A DNA stretch of 64,000 nucleotides from Flavobacterium sp. Root901 (GCF_001429765.1 NZ_LMJB01000005.1:64549-128548); one strand, 5' to 3'; positions 1-7,778 are shown, numbered from the stretch's first letter. Numbers and translations are program-made. Notes: generated by a model from the sequence alone, not told the origin.

Positions 1-188
1 ATTCTCATTTCTAATAAACCCTGCGCTTCTTTTGCCGCATCATATTCTGCATTTTCAGACAAATCTCCTTTATCTCTTGCATCTGCTATATCTTGAGATG
101 CCTTTGGGCGCATTACACTTTTTAAATGCTCCAATTCATCTTTTAATTTTTTTAACCCCTCAGCGGTATAATAAGATACTTTACTCAT
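1..188 (-). CDS. greA: Transcription elongation factor GreA, N-terminal part (cut by window edge)
   Basis: Translating the reverse strand from the ATG at 188 gives [19 protein letters not shown] followed by a segment with [19 protein letters not shown]. This is the classic GreA N-terminal coiled-coil hairpin, including the acidic tip (D and E of the DLSENAEYD stretch) that enters the RNA polymerase secondary channel and stimulates cleavage of backtracked RNA. Only about 62 codons are in the window; the rest lies to the left. The length and register match GreA from residue 1. A TAnnTTTG promoter and a leader hairpin lie just upstream. Confidence 0.95.
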   Translation of the reverse strand, partial: MSKVSYYTAEGLKKLKDELEHLKSVMRPKASQDIADARDKGDLSENAEYDAAKEAQGLLEMR

Positions 189-213
189 AACTTCATCGTT
201 TATATAAATAGAA

Positions 214-237
214 AAAATCCCATCGGGACGGGATTTT
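214..237 (-). other. Hairpin at the 5' end of the greA leader
   Basis: AAAATCCC and GGGATTTT form an 8-bp stem with an 8-base loop. It starts right where transcription from the 244-251 promoter should begin, so the greA mRNA would begin with a hairpin. It could stabilise the transcript or act as a weak terminator for neighbouring transcription; the role is inference. Confidence 0.4.
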
Positions 238-243
238 GTATTA

Positions 244-251
244 CAAATATA
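244..251 (-). promoter_or_regulatory. Bacteroidota-type promoter (-7 box) for greA
   Basis: Read on the minus strand the sequence is TATATTTG, a full match to the Bacteroidota -7 consensus TAnnTTTG. It lies 55 bases upstream of the greA start. An inverted repeat (ACTATTA, TTTT, TAATAGT, 251-268) directly overlaps the region upstream of the box and could be an operator. Confidence 0.5.
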
Positions 252-312
252 CTATTATTTTTAATAGTACATAATTATATGTTAATCATATAAAAATCAA
301 ATCTAAATAAAT

Positions 313-320
313 TATTTTTG
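313..320 (+). promoter_or_regulatory. Bacteroidota-type promoter (-7 box) for the Rieske-like lipoprotein
   Basis: TATTTTTG matches TAnnTTTG and lies 23 bases before the ATG at 344, giving a very short leader. Confidence 0.45.
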
Positions 321-343
321 TTTAACTAATTCTTATTAAAATA

Positions 344-757
344 ATGAAAAAATTCTGGCTCTTAATTCTCTTTGTTTCTGTGCTTTTCTCCTGCAGCGAC
401 AGCGAACGCAGTAATAATAATCCTTACATTCCAAATTACAACGTTAATTTGTCTGTAGACATGAACCTGCCTTCTTATTCCAATCTGAAATTTGTAAGTA
501 ATGGAGTTATTGTTCCAAATTACGGAGCAAAAGGAATTATAATATTTAATGCCGGAAATACTTATAATGCTTATGACGCTGCTTGTCCTAATCAGGATAT
601 AAGTTCTTGCAATGCAATGACAATCGATGGTATAAATGCAGTATGCTCTTGCGATAAAACTTCTTATAGTTTATTTACCGGACTTGGCGGAAAAGAATAT
701 CCTCTAAAACAATATAAAGTACAGGTAAACGGAACCGTAATTCACGTTTACAATTAA
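344..757 (+). CDS. Small lipoprotein with a degenerate Rieske-like domain
   Basis: A 137-residue protein with a lipoprotein signal (MKKFWLLILFVSVLFSCSD, lipid-modified Cys at 17). The C-terminal half contains AACPNQ and then AVCSCDKTSYSLFTG, followed by a strand-rich tail. This spacing and the SYSLFTG stretch resemble the two binding loops of Rieske [2Fe-2S] domains (CxH and CPCHGSxFD...TG). Both cluster-binding histidines are replaced (N and D), so a normal Rieske cluster is unlikely. It has its own promoter and ends in a bidirectional terminator shared with the convergent TonB receptor. Function is not known; it could be a structural relict of a Rieske fold or bind something else. Confidence 0.7.
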   Translation: MKKFWLLILFVSVLFSCSDSERSNNNPYIPNYNVNLSVDMNLPSYSNLKFVSNGVIVPNYGAKGIIIFNAGNTYNAYDAACPNQDISSCNAMTIDGINAVCSCDKTSYSLFTGLGGKEYPLKQYKVQVNGTVIHVYN

Positions 758-759
758 AT

Positions 760-793
760 AAAAAAGCCTGAAATTACTTTCAGGCTTTTTTAT
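760..793. terminator. Bidirectional terminator
   Basis: AAAAAAGCCTGAAA and TTTCAGGCTTTTTT pair around a TTAC loop, with A/T runs on both sides. It serves the lipoprotein (+) and the TonB receptor (-), whose stop codons flank it. Confidence 0.85.
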
Positions 794-794
794 T

Positions 795-2957
795 TTAGAA
801 TTTCAGTGTTAATCCGGCTAAGAAATTAATTCCTGCCTGTGGATAATAATAAGGATATATATCCCACATGGCTCCGTTTGAAACATATTTTTTGTCTAAA
901 ATATTATTTACCAAACCGGTAATCATTATTGATTTAAAAACAGATTTTGGTTTTATTTCAAAAGAAACATTTAAATCGTTTACAAAATAGTCGGCCAGTT
1001 TGGCTTCCAGCAATTCTATATTGTTCATGTATTGTTCGCCAACATATTTCTGCAATAATGAAATGTGTAAATTCTCAATTGGGCTGTAAACAATTATATT
1101 TCCTGCAATAACTTCCGGAGAATACGCAATTTTGGTAGTGCCGTAGTTTTGCCCTTCAACGGCAAGATCAACATTTTTATTACTGCTTAAAGTGAAATTT
1201 GGTCGAAGAATGAATTTTTCTGAAAGTGAAATCGCGGCATCAAATTCAAATCCTAAACGATAACTTTTATCTGTATTGGATCGAATTGGCGCTCCAACAT
1301 CATCTAACCTTCCGGTTAAAATCAACTGATCTTTATATCCCATATAGTAGAAATTAGAATTTAATTGAAATTTCTCCGAATTAAATCTCCATCCCAATTC
1401 AAAGTCATTTAATTTCTCCGGTTTTACATTTCCTCCTTCATAATCCGTTCTGTTTGGTTCACGATTCGCACGTGCGTATGAAAAATAAAGATTGTTTTTT
1501 TGATTGATTTCGAAATTCAAACCTGCTTTTGGATTAAAGAAATTGAAATTATCATCAACAACTCCAGTTTCATAACTATCTGCTTTGTACTTCACATTTC
1601 TGTATTGCAAATCTCCGTAGAAACTTAATTTATCTGTCAGCTGATAATTTGCTTTTGCGAAAACATTTCCATCTGTTTTAGTAGAAAAATCATCGTAATA
1701 GTGATCTCCCAATTCTGATTGAGACGCATATCTGGCCCAGATTACTTTTCCAAAATGATCTCCTTCATATTTATTCCAGCCTCCGCCAAAAATAACATCC
1801 AGTTTTTCATCTTTGTATTTTACCGAAAAAGTTGTTCCGTAGAAATCATTGTCTAACCATTTTTGACGCACTAAATCGGTTGTTTCAATTGCTCCAACCG
1901 GATTAAGGTTATAATCAGCCATTGACGCATCTTCTTTGTAATTTTCGTAATAACCTTTTCCTTTAGTATAATGCAAAGCTAAATTTGTACTCCATTTATC
2001 TGATAAAGATTCGCTCCAGTGTAACTGATAATGATCTTGCTGATAATTATCTGTTTCATTATCATAAAAACGAATATTTCCGGCTTCGTCTGTGTACATT
2101 CCGGCAGAATTGAAAGTTCTGTCTGAGTTTAAAGTTGCTTCGTCAATTCCGTTCCAGGATTGGTATGTTTTTTCTGTTCCGCCAAAAACTAAAGCTTTGA
2201 TTAAAGTTGTTTTTCCAACATAAGTTCCCTGCAGAAAATAAGATTTCAGATCAGAACTTGCACGGTCAACATAACCATCAGATTTTAATACAGATAAACG
2301 TCCCGCAACTTCAAAATGATCATTTAGTAAACCTGTACTAAACTTTACGGTATGTTTATGTGAATTAAAACTTCCGAAAGAATTCGAAATTTCTCCATTT
2401 GCTTTAGATGCATAATTATCTGTCAGCATGTTTAAACTCGCTCCAAACGCGCCCGAACCATTTGTAGAAGTTCCCACTCCGCGCTGTAACTGAAGACTTT
2501 CTACAGAAGAAGCAAAATCAGGCATGTTTACCCAAAAAGTTCCCTGGCTTTCAGCATCATTGTACGGAATTCCGTTTATGGTAACATTAACTCTTGTAGC
2601 ATCGCTTCCGCGGACTCTGATTCCGGTATAGCCTATTCCGCCTCCGGCATCAGAAGTTGTGACTACTGACGGCAGATAATTCATTAAAACCGGAATATCC
2701 TGACCCAGATTTCTGTATTTAATTTCTTTTTTGTCCATATTACTAAAAGTAACCGGAGTTTTTGAAGTAACACGAACTGCAGAAACCAAAACATCATCAA
2801 GCTGATTAACTTTGGTTGAATCCTGCTCTTGCGCGAAAGAGAATAGAGTAAAGAAAATAGAGAATAAAATAAAGAAAACAGGTTTTATCCTTGTTGCTTT
2901 AAACAACTTAGAACCTTTGTAAATTGGCTTCTTAGCACCTAAAAAATTTGTTTTCAT
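795..2957 (-). CDS. TonB-dependent outer-membrane transporter, probably for thiamine
   Basis: A 720-residue TonB-dependent receptor: hydrophobic export signal around residues 27-43, plug domain about 50-170 (VNVTINGIPYNDAESQGTF and GVGTSTNGSGAFGAS motifs), then a beta-barrel ending in the typical C-terminal Phe (LTLKF). It lacks the CarboxypepD-like N-terminal domain of SusC proteins, so it is a small-nutrient receptor rather than a glycan receptor. A TPP riboswitch lies about 95 bases upstream, which makes thiamine or its phosphates the likely substrate; this agrees with the known thi-element-controlled outer-membrane receptors of Bacteroidetes. The n-region before the hydrophobic core is unusually long (about 26 residues); a TTG within it could be the true start, but no other ATG is available. 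It is transcribed as a single gene ending at the terminator at 760-793. Confidence 0.88.
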   Translation of the reverse strand: MKTNFLGAKKPIYKGSKLFKATRIKPVFFILFSIFFTLFSFAQEQDSTKVNQLDDVLVSAVRVTSKTPVTFSNMDKKEIKYRNLGQDIPVLMNYLPSVVTTSDAGGGIGYTGIRVRGSDATRVNVTINGIPYNDAESQGTFWVNMPDFASSVESLQLQRGVGTSTNGSGAFGASLNMLTDNYASKANGEISNSFGSFNSHKHTVKFSTGLLNDHFEVAGRLSVLKSDGYVDRASSDLKSYFLQGTYVGKTTLIKALVFGGTEKTYQSWNGIDEATLNSDRTFNSAGMYTDEAGNIRFYDNETDNYQQDHYQLHWSESLSDKWSTNLALHYTKGKGYYENYKEDASMADYNLNPVGAIETTDLVRQKWLDNDFYGTTFSVKYKDEKLDVIFGGGWNKYEGDHFGKVIWARYASQSELGDHYYDDFSTKTDGNVFAKANYQLTDKLSFYGDLQYRNVKYKADSYETGVVDDNFNFFNPKAGLNFEINQKNNLYFSYARANREPNRTDYEGGNVKPEKLNDFELGWRFNSEKFQLNSNFYYMGYKDQLILTGRLDDVGAPIRSNTDKSYRLGFEFDAAISLSEKFILRPNFTLSSNKNVDLAVEGQNYGTTKIAYSPEVIAGNIIVYSPIENLHISLLQKYVGEQYMNNIELLEAKLADYFVNDLNVSFEIKPKSVFKSIMITGLVNNILDKKYVSNGAMWDIYPYYYPQAGINFLAGLTLKF

Positions 2958-3052
2958 TCGTAAAAAATTACGAATAAAAGGGGGAATTATTCTTTTGTTA
3001 AATTAATAAATGTGTTTCACGACAAAATAAAGTGTGCACGCTCGAAATTGTC

Positions 3053-3128
3053 GTTTTCCCTTAGCAACATTACTCGCTCAGGTTCTTTGGGTATGATCTC
3101 AGCTCGTTATTTAGAGCACCCCTTTGAG
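3053..3128 (-). ncRNA. TPP (thiamine pyrophosphate) riboswitch
   Basis: On the minus strand the thi-box elements appear in the correct order: GGGGTGCTC, CTGAGA, ATACCC, GAACCTGA, then TAATG and a closing GGGAAA. These are the conserved helices and TPP-binding loops of the THI element. The transcript would start a few bases before it (promoter 3135-3142). Downstream, ACGACAA and TTGTCGT (3019-3054) form a second stem before the receptor start. No poly-U tail follows, so control is more likely at translation initiation than by termination; that last point is inference. Confidence 0.93.
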
Positions 3129-3134
3129 ACAATG

Positions 3135-3142
3135 CAAATGTA
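3135..3142 (-). promoter_or_regulatory. Bacteroidota-type promoter (-7 box) for the riboswitch transcript
   Basis: Minus-strand TACATTTG fully matches TAnnTTTG and sits about 7 bases upstream of the riboswitch aptamer, so the receptor gene is separated from the arfB operon upstream. Confidence 0.6.
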
Positions 3143-3217
3143 ATGTTAAAAATTCCAAAAATCAAATTCCAAATTCCAAAACAATATTATACATGTCATT
3201 TTTTGGAATTTAAAATT

Positions 3218-3622
3218 TTAATCTACATTAGGTTTTCTTCTAGATTGTTTTAAATCAGAGATATTCTTTTTATCCTTAATCCTTTTTTTGATTACCGCTT
3301 TCGGAACTTTTGTTGCTTTTCGAACTTTAGGAACATATAGACCTTTTTTAATTATCTCTAAAAATCGTTTTATAACAATATCTTTATTTTTAAGCTGGCT
3401 TCTGTCTTCGTCACAATTTAAAACAAGTATATTTTCAGATGTTAAACGAGCTGCAATATTGGTTTGCAAAAGCAGTTTTTCCTCTTCAGATAATGCTTGT
3501 GATGTATTTAAGTTAAAAGTCAAAACAACTTTTGAAGAAACCTTGTTGACGTTTTGTCCACCGGCGCCACTGCTTCTAACAGCTTTAAAACTTAATTCTG
3601 ATATGATTTTATCAATGTCCAT
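3218..3622 (-). CDS. arfB: Ribosome rescue hydrolase ArfB (peptidyl-tRNA hydrolase, RF-like)
   Basis: A 134-residue protein with the release-factor catalytic GGQ motif near the N-terminus (SSGAGGQNVNKVSSKV) and a long basic C-terminal tail (RKATKVPKAVIKKRIKDKK). This is the ArfB/YaeJ layout: the tail enters the empty mRNA channel of stalled ribosomes and the GGQ loop releases the nascent chain. The length fits ArfB and not a full release factor. Its ATG overlaps the stop of the upstream kinase-DUF4301 gene (TAATG), so translational coupling is likely. The AT-rich stretch with repeated AAATTCC/GGAATTT motifs at about 3149-3212 can fold and probably ends the operon. Confidence 0.92.
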   Translation of the reverse strand: MDIDKIISELSFKAVRSSGAGGQNVNKVSSKVVLTFNLNTSQALSEEEKLLLQTNIAARLTSENILVLNCDEDRSQLKNKDIVIKRFLEIIKKGLYVPKVRKATKVPKAVIKKRIKDKKNISDLKQSRRKPNVD

Positions 3623-5736
3623 TATTGTGGCTGATGTGCAGGTTTTAGTAAATCATTTACGGTTTTCACCGGATTAAAAGTAATTAACGGAACGGCTACA
3701 AAAACGGTTAACCAATTGGCCATTGAACCATTCCACAATCCCGGAAGCTCATAACTTTTTACTGGTTTTCCTTCCACACTTTTTTCTACAATAAATCCGG
3801 ATCTTTGATCTACAAATTTCTTAAGATCAAATTTTTCTCCTTTATAATTTTTAATTCCGCAGACTAAATCAACCGGATTAAAATGTGTTGCTTCTTCTAA
3901 AATTTCAAGCTGTTTTTTATTTGCTAAATCAACCTGTGATGTTTCAACAATCTGAAGAGAAGTTTCTCCTTTATCATTCATTACCCAAAATGGTCCTCCG
4001 CCCGGTTCGCCTTCGTTTTTTACCATTCCGCAAACCCGAATTGGTCTGTCCAGTAAATCTTTGATTTTTGCAATTTTATTTTCAAAAGTAAACTTATTGA
4101 AATCTTTAGTCACTTTGATATTAAGTTTTTGCGTTAAAAACGCAGCAATTTCCTGAAGATTATTTTCATTTATCTGATTGTGTTCGATAGCACTCAAATA
4201 ACCAAAAACTTTTTGCTGTACTTCAATTAAAATACCTCCCAGAGCCTTTTTATAAAGGGTAATTTGATCAATATGATTTTGAATTACATTGTCTATATTT
4301 TTAATAAAAATAATATCTGAATCAAGGTTATTTAGATTTTCGATTAAAGCGCCGTGTCCGCCTGGTCTGAAAATCAGATTTCCTGCTGCATTTCTGACAA
4401 CTTTGTTTTTTGCATCAACATTAATAGAATCTGTGCTTTTACTTTGATAAGAATATCCAATGTTAATTTTTGTCCCGGAAGGTTTTTCTACTTTCTCCCT
4501 TACCTCATCCACTGCTTTTTCAAATAAATCCTGATGAATTTCTGAAACTGTGAAATGCAGATTTGAAACATTCTTTGATGTTGCATAATGCACGCATTCA
4601 TTTAAATGTTCCTCAATTGGATTCGCAATATGTGTTTTATACAAATGAAATGGCAAAACTGCTTTAGGTTTGTTTGCAGAGTTGAAATATTCCTGAGATA
4701 ATAATAATTTTATAAAATAGTAATTTTTATAATCTCGTTCCAGAGTGTCAAAATCAGGATAAATTTCTTTTAACTTTTCGTAAACCGTTTCAAAAAAAGG
4801 AAATTTATCCATCCCGATAATGAAGATGGCTAGTTCTTTATCGTTTTTTCTGTTTATATAAGCGTTTATCGTTTCTTTTTGAATATCAAAATCATTCAGA
4901 AAAGCACTTAAAAACTTGAACATTCTGGTTGCAGCACCAGAAGCAGGAACAAATTTTTTAATTTTTAATTTCTCTTTCTGAAGATCAAAAAAAGAAGCTT
5001 TCTCTTTAAAATCATTTTCAGATAAACTTAAAATTCCATCATTAATAGTGGCCGGACTTATTAAGTTGCTTTTTGCAATTCCTTTTTTAAATATTTTTAG
5101 TTGTTTTAAAATATTTTCAAACGGTATTCCATGATTATAGATTTCTACAAAATCCTGAGACGATAACCCTTTTTCCTTAAAGGCTGCCAATGCATCTACA
5201 ATCATTGTTGCTTTTGCTAAACGGCTTTCCTTATCGCCTGATAAAGTTATAAATGGTTTATTGGTATTGATTAAAGTTTGTTTAAAAACTGAAAATACAG
5301 TTTCTCTTCCTTCCGGCGTATCTCTTATATCATCTTTCTCCCATGGAACATCAATATCTGTAAGGAAAAACAAATCATAGTTATGTTCTAATGCGGCTTC
5401 ATTTAAAAGCGGATCGCAAAATCCATAATAAACCTCAGAGAAAACCTTCGTCACCATTAAGTTGGTATCGCAAAACAGAAACTTATGGGCTTCGGCAAGT
5501 TTTTCGTTCTCTAATGCTGTTTGGCCATATGCAATAGGCATCATATCATCGACCGTACAAACATGCTGGTTTTGTTCCCATTTTTTTTGCAGGTAATCGC
5601 GTGCAAATTCCGGAACCCATTCGGTTTTGTAATAATCTGCAAGTTGTTTTGCTAAAGTTGTTTTCCCTGTACTTTCAGGTCCAAATAAAGCAATTTTTAT
5701 GATGGTTGTTTTTTGCTGTCTAAGATTCTTCTCCAT
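3622..5736 (-). CDS. NadR-like kinase fused to DUF4301 (nucleotidyltransferase-like) domain
   Basis: A 704-residue protein of two parts. Residues about 12-190 are a P-loop kinase of the NadR ribosylnicotinamide-kinase type: GPESTGKTT at 19-27, EFARDYL near 43, a CDTN segment and a DIPW-like segment (DIDVPWEKDDIRD). Residues about 195-704 match what I know as DUF4301. This part holds VPASGAATRMFK (about 262-273) and FRPGGHGALIENL (about 455-467), which look like the nucleotide-binding and substrate loops of sugar-nucleotide pyrophosphorylases (GT-A fold); that reading is my inference. The reading frame is continuous with no second good start at the junction. It overlaps the end of the pnuC-type gene by 40 bases and is coupled to arfB. 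A kinase joined to a putative nucleotidyltransferase next to PnuC recalls the two-activity NadR enzyme, but the true substrates are not known. Confidence 0.75.
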   Translation of the reverse strand: MEKNLRQQKTTIIKIALFGPESTGKTTLAKQLADYYKTEWVPEFARDYLQKKWEQNQHVCTVDDMMPIAYGQTALENEKLAEAHKFLFCDTNLMVTKVFSEVYYGFCDPLLNEAALEHNYDLFFLTDIDVPWEKDDIRDTPEGRETVFSVFKQTLINTNKPFITLSGDKESRLAKATMIVDALAAFKEKGLSSQDFVEIYNHGIPFENILKQLKIFKKGIAKSNLISPATINDGILSLSENDFKEKASFFDLQKEKLKIKKFVPASGAATRMFKFLSAFLNDFDIQKETINAYINRKNDKELAIFIIGMDKFPFFETVYEKLKEIYPDFDTLERDYKNYYFIKLLLSQEYFNSANKPKAVLPFHLYKTHIANPIEEHLNECVHYATSKNVSNLHFTVSEIHQDLFEKAVDEVREKVEKPSGTKINIGYSYQSKSTDSINVDAKNKVVRNAAGNLIFRPGGHGALIENLNNLDSDIIFIKNIDNVIQNHIDQITLYKKALGGILIEVQQKVFGYLSAIEHNQINENNLQEIAAFLTQKLNIKVTKDFNKFTFENKIAKIKDLLDRPIRVCGMVKNEGEPGGGPFWVMNDKGETSLQIVETSQVDLANKKQLEILEEATHFNPVDLVCGIKNYKGEKFDLKKFVDQRSGFIVEKSVEGKPVKSYELPGLWNGSMANWLTVFVAVPLITFNPVKTVNDLLKPAHQPQ

Positions 5737-6320
5737 TCTAAATAAGCTGAAATAGCCAAAATTGTAAAAATTAAATACTGAAGTGACAGCATCCCTAAAC
5801 CACGATATGCGTAGAGAGGCACAACAATAATATCACCAATAATCCAAAGTGTCCAGTTTTCTATTTTTTTTCTGGCCATGTACCACATTCCTGCGAAAAA
5901 TATTCCGGATGAAACCATATCGACATAATTGTCCGGATGAATTTCGTAACCGAAATATTTATAAATGCCGAAAACTACAAAAACGGTTACAATAAACAGT
6001 AAGATTCCGATTATTTTTTCATTAAAAGATGTACGGGTAATGGGCAGATTATCTTCGACGGTTCCGCCTTTTGCCCAAATATACCAGCCATAAATACTCA
6101 TAATAGAAAAATATCCATTAATGATCATATCGCCTATATAACCTGCAATGTATAAAAGATATACAGAAATTACCGTGGCAATTAATCCCGTAGGATACAC
6201 CCAGATATTTTCTTTTTTGGCAAACCAGACGCTTAAAATTCCGAAAACAAACACCAGAAACTCCAAAGCAATATGCCATAATGGAGCATTTTTATAACTA
6301 TTAAGAAAAAAATCAATCAT
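5697..6320 (-). CDS. PnuC-family vitamin transporter (nicotinamide riboside or thiamine)
   Basis: A 207-residue membrane protein with about seven hydrophobic segments, the usual length and shape of PnuC-type facilitators. The WYIW and WTLW pairs within IYGWYIWAKGG and ENWTLWIIGD match the tryptophan-rich binding-site motifs of the family, and a final EWRR cap is typical. PnuC proteins import unphosphorylated vitamins that are trapped by a kinase; here a NadR-like kinase is encoded directly downstream with overlapping frames, which favours nicotinamide riboside. The nearby TPP-controlled receptor leaves the thiamine-specific PnuT type as an alternative, since pnuT genes of Bacteroidetes often sit near thi-element receptors. 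The substrate cannot be settled from sequence alone. Confidence 0.85.
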   Translation of the reverse strand: MIDFFLNSYKNAPLWHIALEFLVFVFGILSVWFAKKENIWVYPTGLIATVISVYLLYIAGYIGDMIINGYFSIMSIYGWYIWAKGGTVEDNLPITRTSFNEKIIGILLFIVTVFVVFGIYKYFGYEIHPDNYVDMVSSGIFFAGMWYMARKKIENWTLWIIGDIIVVPLYAYRGLGMLSLQYLIFTILAISAYLEWRRILDSKKQPS

Positions 6321-6347
6321 TTTTGTGGTATTGCTGGCTGTTATATT

Positions 6348-7076
6348 TTATGAATCAAAAAAATGACTGTCGTTTTCAAAAGCAGTCCCTATAACTACTA
6401 AATCGGCACCAGCCTTGTAGGCTTTTTTAATTCCGTGTAAATCTACAATTCCTCCTCCAACAATTACAGGAATTTCTATATTTTGAGCAATTAAAGCTAT
6501 CATTTCCAAAGGAACTGGCTTTTTTGCACCGCTTCCGGCTTCTAAATAAATTAATTTATTCCCGAGCATTTCTCCGGCTTGTGCTGTTGCAAGAGCCAGA
6601 TCAAAATTTTTGCGGTTAAGCGGTTCCGTTTTACTAACGCGTGCCACTGCGGTTTCATTGCCGCTTTCTATCAAAATGTATCCTGTTGAAATAACTTCAA
6701 GATTTGTTTTTTTGAGAATTGGTGCAGCCTGAACCTGATATTCTATTAGATAATCCGGATTTCGGCCTGATAATAAGGACAGAAACAAAATAGCATCTGC
6801 CTGTGGAGAAATCTGCGACGGGTCGCCCGGAAATAATATAACCGGCAGATTTGTTTTTTGTTGTAACTGCGCAATTAAATCTTCCAGAATTGTACTTTGA
6901 ACAATACTTCCGCCTACAAAAATATGTGTAGCCGGAGACTGGTTTATTTTTAATAATAAATGATCTAAATTTTCCCAAACAATTTTATCAGGATCCAGAA
7001 GTATGGCCAATAACTTTTGACCATTTTTCTTAGCATCTAAAATTTGTTGGTGAATGGTAAGTATTTTTTGCTCCAT
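6348..7076 (-). CDS. Geranylgeranylglyceryl/heptaprenylglyceryl phosphate synthase (group II GGGPS)
   Basis: A 242-residue TIM barrel. Landmarks are LLAILLDPDK near the N-terminus, HIFVGGSIV, LFPGDPSQIS, YLEAGSGAKKPV and PVIVGGGIVDLHGIKKAYKAGADLVVIGTAFE, the phosphate-binding motifs of the PcrB/GGGPS family. The enzyme joins sn-glycerol-1-phosphate to a polyprenyl diphosphate, an ether-lipid step best known from archaea; Bacteroidetes group II enzymes of this type have been characterised, including one from F. johnsoniae. It is the first gene of an apparent operon with the pnuC-type gene (27-base gap). What the product does in flavobacteria is unclear. Confidence 0.9.
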   Translation of the reverse strand: MEQKILTIHQQILDAKKNGQKLLAILLDPDKIVWENLDHLLLKINQSPATHIFVGGSIVQSTILEDLIAQLQQKTNLPVILFPGDPSQISPQADAILFLSLLSGRNPDYLIEYQVQAAPILKKTNLEVISTGYILIESGNETAVARVSKTEPLNRKNFDLALATAQAGEMLGNKLIYLEAGSGAKKPVPLEMIALIAQNIEIPVIVGGGIVDLHGIKKAYKAGADLVVIGTAFENDSHFFDS

Positions 7077-7129
7077 AACGGCTGTAAAAGTAAAAAGTTT
7101 TTAACGTTGAAGAACTATTTTGAATGAAT

Positions 7130-7137
7130 TATATTTG
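7130..7137 (+). promoter_or_regulatory. Bacteroidota-type promoter (-7 box) for the Crp/Fnr regulator
   Basis: TATATTTG matches TAnnTTTG, with a TTG about 20 bases upstream (near 7107) as a possible -33 element. It lies 33 bases before the regulator start. Confidence 0.55.
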
Positions 7138-7170
7138 TAAAGTATCTGTTAATAACCAAACAAACCAAAT

Positions 7171-7767
7171 ATGATTACCCCGGAATTATTAGAAAAATAC
7201 GGTGCCGCAAAAAAGTCTTTCGAAAAGGGTGAAATCATTTTTGAAGAAGGAAATCTGCCTACACATTATTATCAGATAATTTCCGGCGAAATCAAAATGA
7301 GTAACTACAATGACGACGGCCGCGAATTTATTCAGGGAATATTTTACAAAGAGCAGTCTTTTGGAGAACCGCCATTGTTTTTAAACCAAAAATATCCTGC
7401 CAATTCTGTTGCGGTTACAGACAGTGAGATTTTTCTTCTTTCAAGATCAAACTTCATGAAACTTCTCGAAGAAAACGCAGCAATTAGTATTAAAATAATT
7501 GAAAATCTTGCACAGCGTTTGTATTATAAATCGGTCATGGCGGCAGAAATTTCTACACATGAACCCGAACATCGAGTTTTAAAATTGATCGATCACGGAA
7601 TTACTTATTTTAATTTTGAAAAAGATCAAAACGGATATTTAATCAATTTTACCAGACAGCAGATTGGCGATTTGACAGGTTTACGTGTAGAAACGGTTAT
7701 CAGAGCTATTAAAGCTTTGGAAAAAAAAGGTGAATTGAAGATAATTAATCGAAAAGTATACAGATAA
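7171..7767 (+). CDS. Crp/Fnr-family transcriptional regulator
   Basis: A 198-residue regulator with an N-terminal cyclic-nucleotide-binding-type beta-roll (about 15-110, SFEKGEIIFEEGNLPTHYY), a long dimerisation helix (about 115-145) and a C-terminal winged helix (TRQQIGDLTGLRVETVIRAI, about 155-175). The recognition helix has ETVIR, close to the E..SR pattern with which Fnr-type proteins read TGAT half-sites. The N-terminal cysteine cluster of oxygen-sensing Fnr is absent, so it is not a [4Fe-4S] Fnr; ligand unknown. A matching palindrome with TGAT/ATCA half-sites lies immediately downstream before the globin operon, so this regulator may control its neighbours. Confidence 0.88.
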   Translation: MITPELLEKYGAAKKSFEKGEIIFEEGNLPTHYYQIISGEIKMSNYNDDGREFIQGIFYKEQSFGEPPLFLNQKYPANSVAVTDSEIFLLSRSNFMKLLEENAAISIKIIENLAQRLYYKSVMAAEISTHEPEHRVLKLIDHGITYFNFEKDQNGYLINFTRQQIGDLTGLRVETVIRAIKALEKKGELKIINRKVYR

Positions 7768-7778
7768 AAAAGTTCTCG

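Noticed and set aside
345..757. Functional Rieske ferredoxin
   Set aside because: Both histidine ligands are replaced; a normal cluster is not supported.
7171..7767. Oxygen-sensing Fnr with an iron-sulfur cluster
   Set aside because: The required cysteines are absent, so only Crp/Fnr superfamily membership is claimed.
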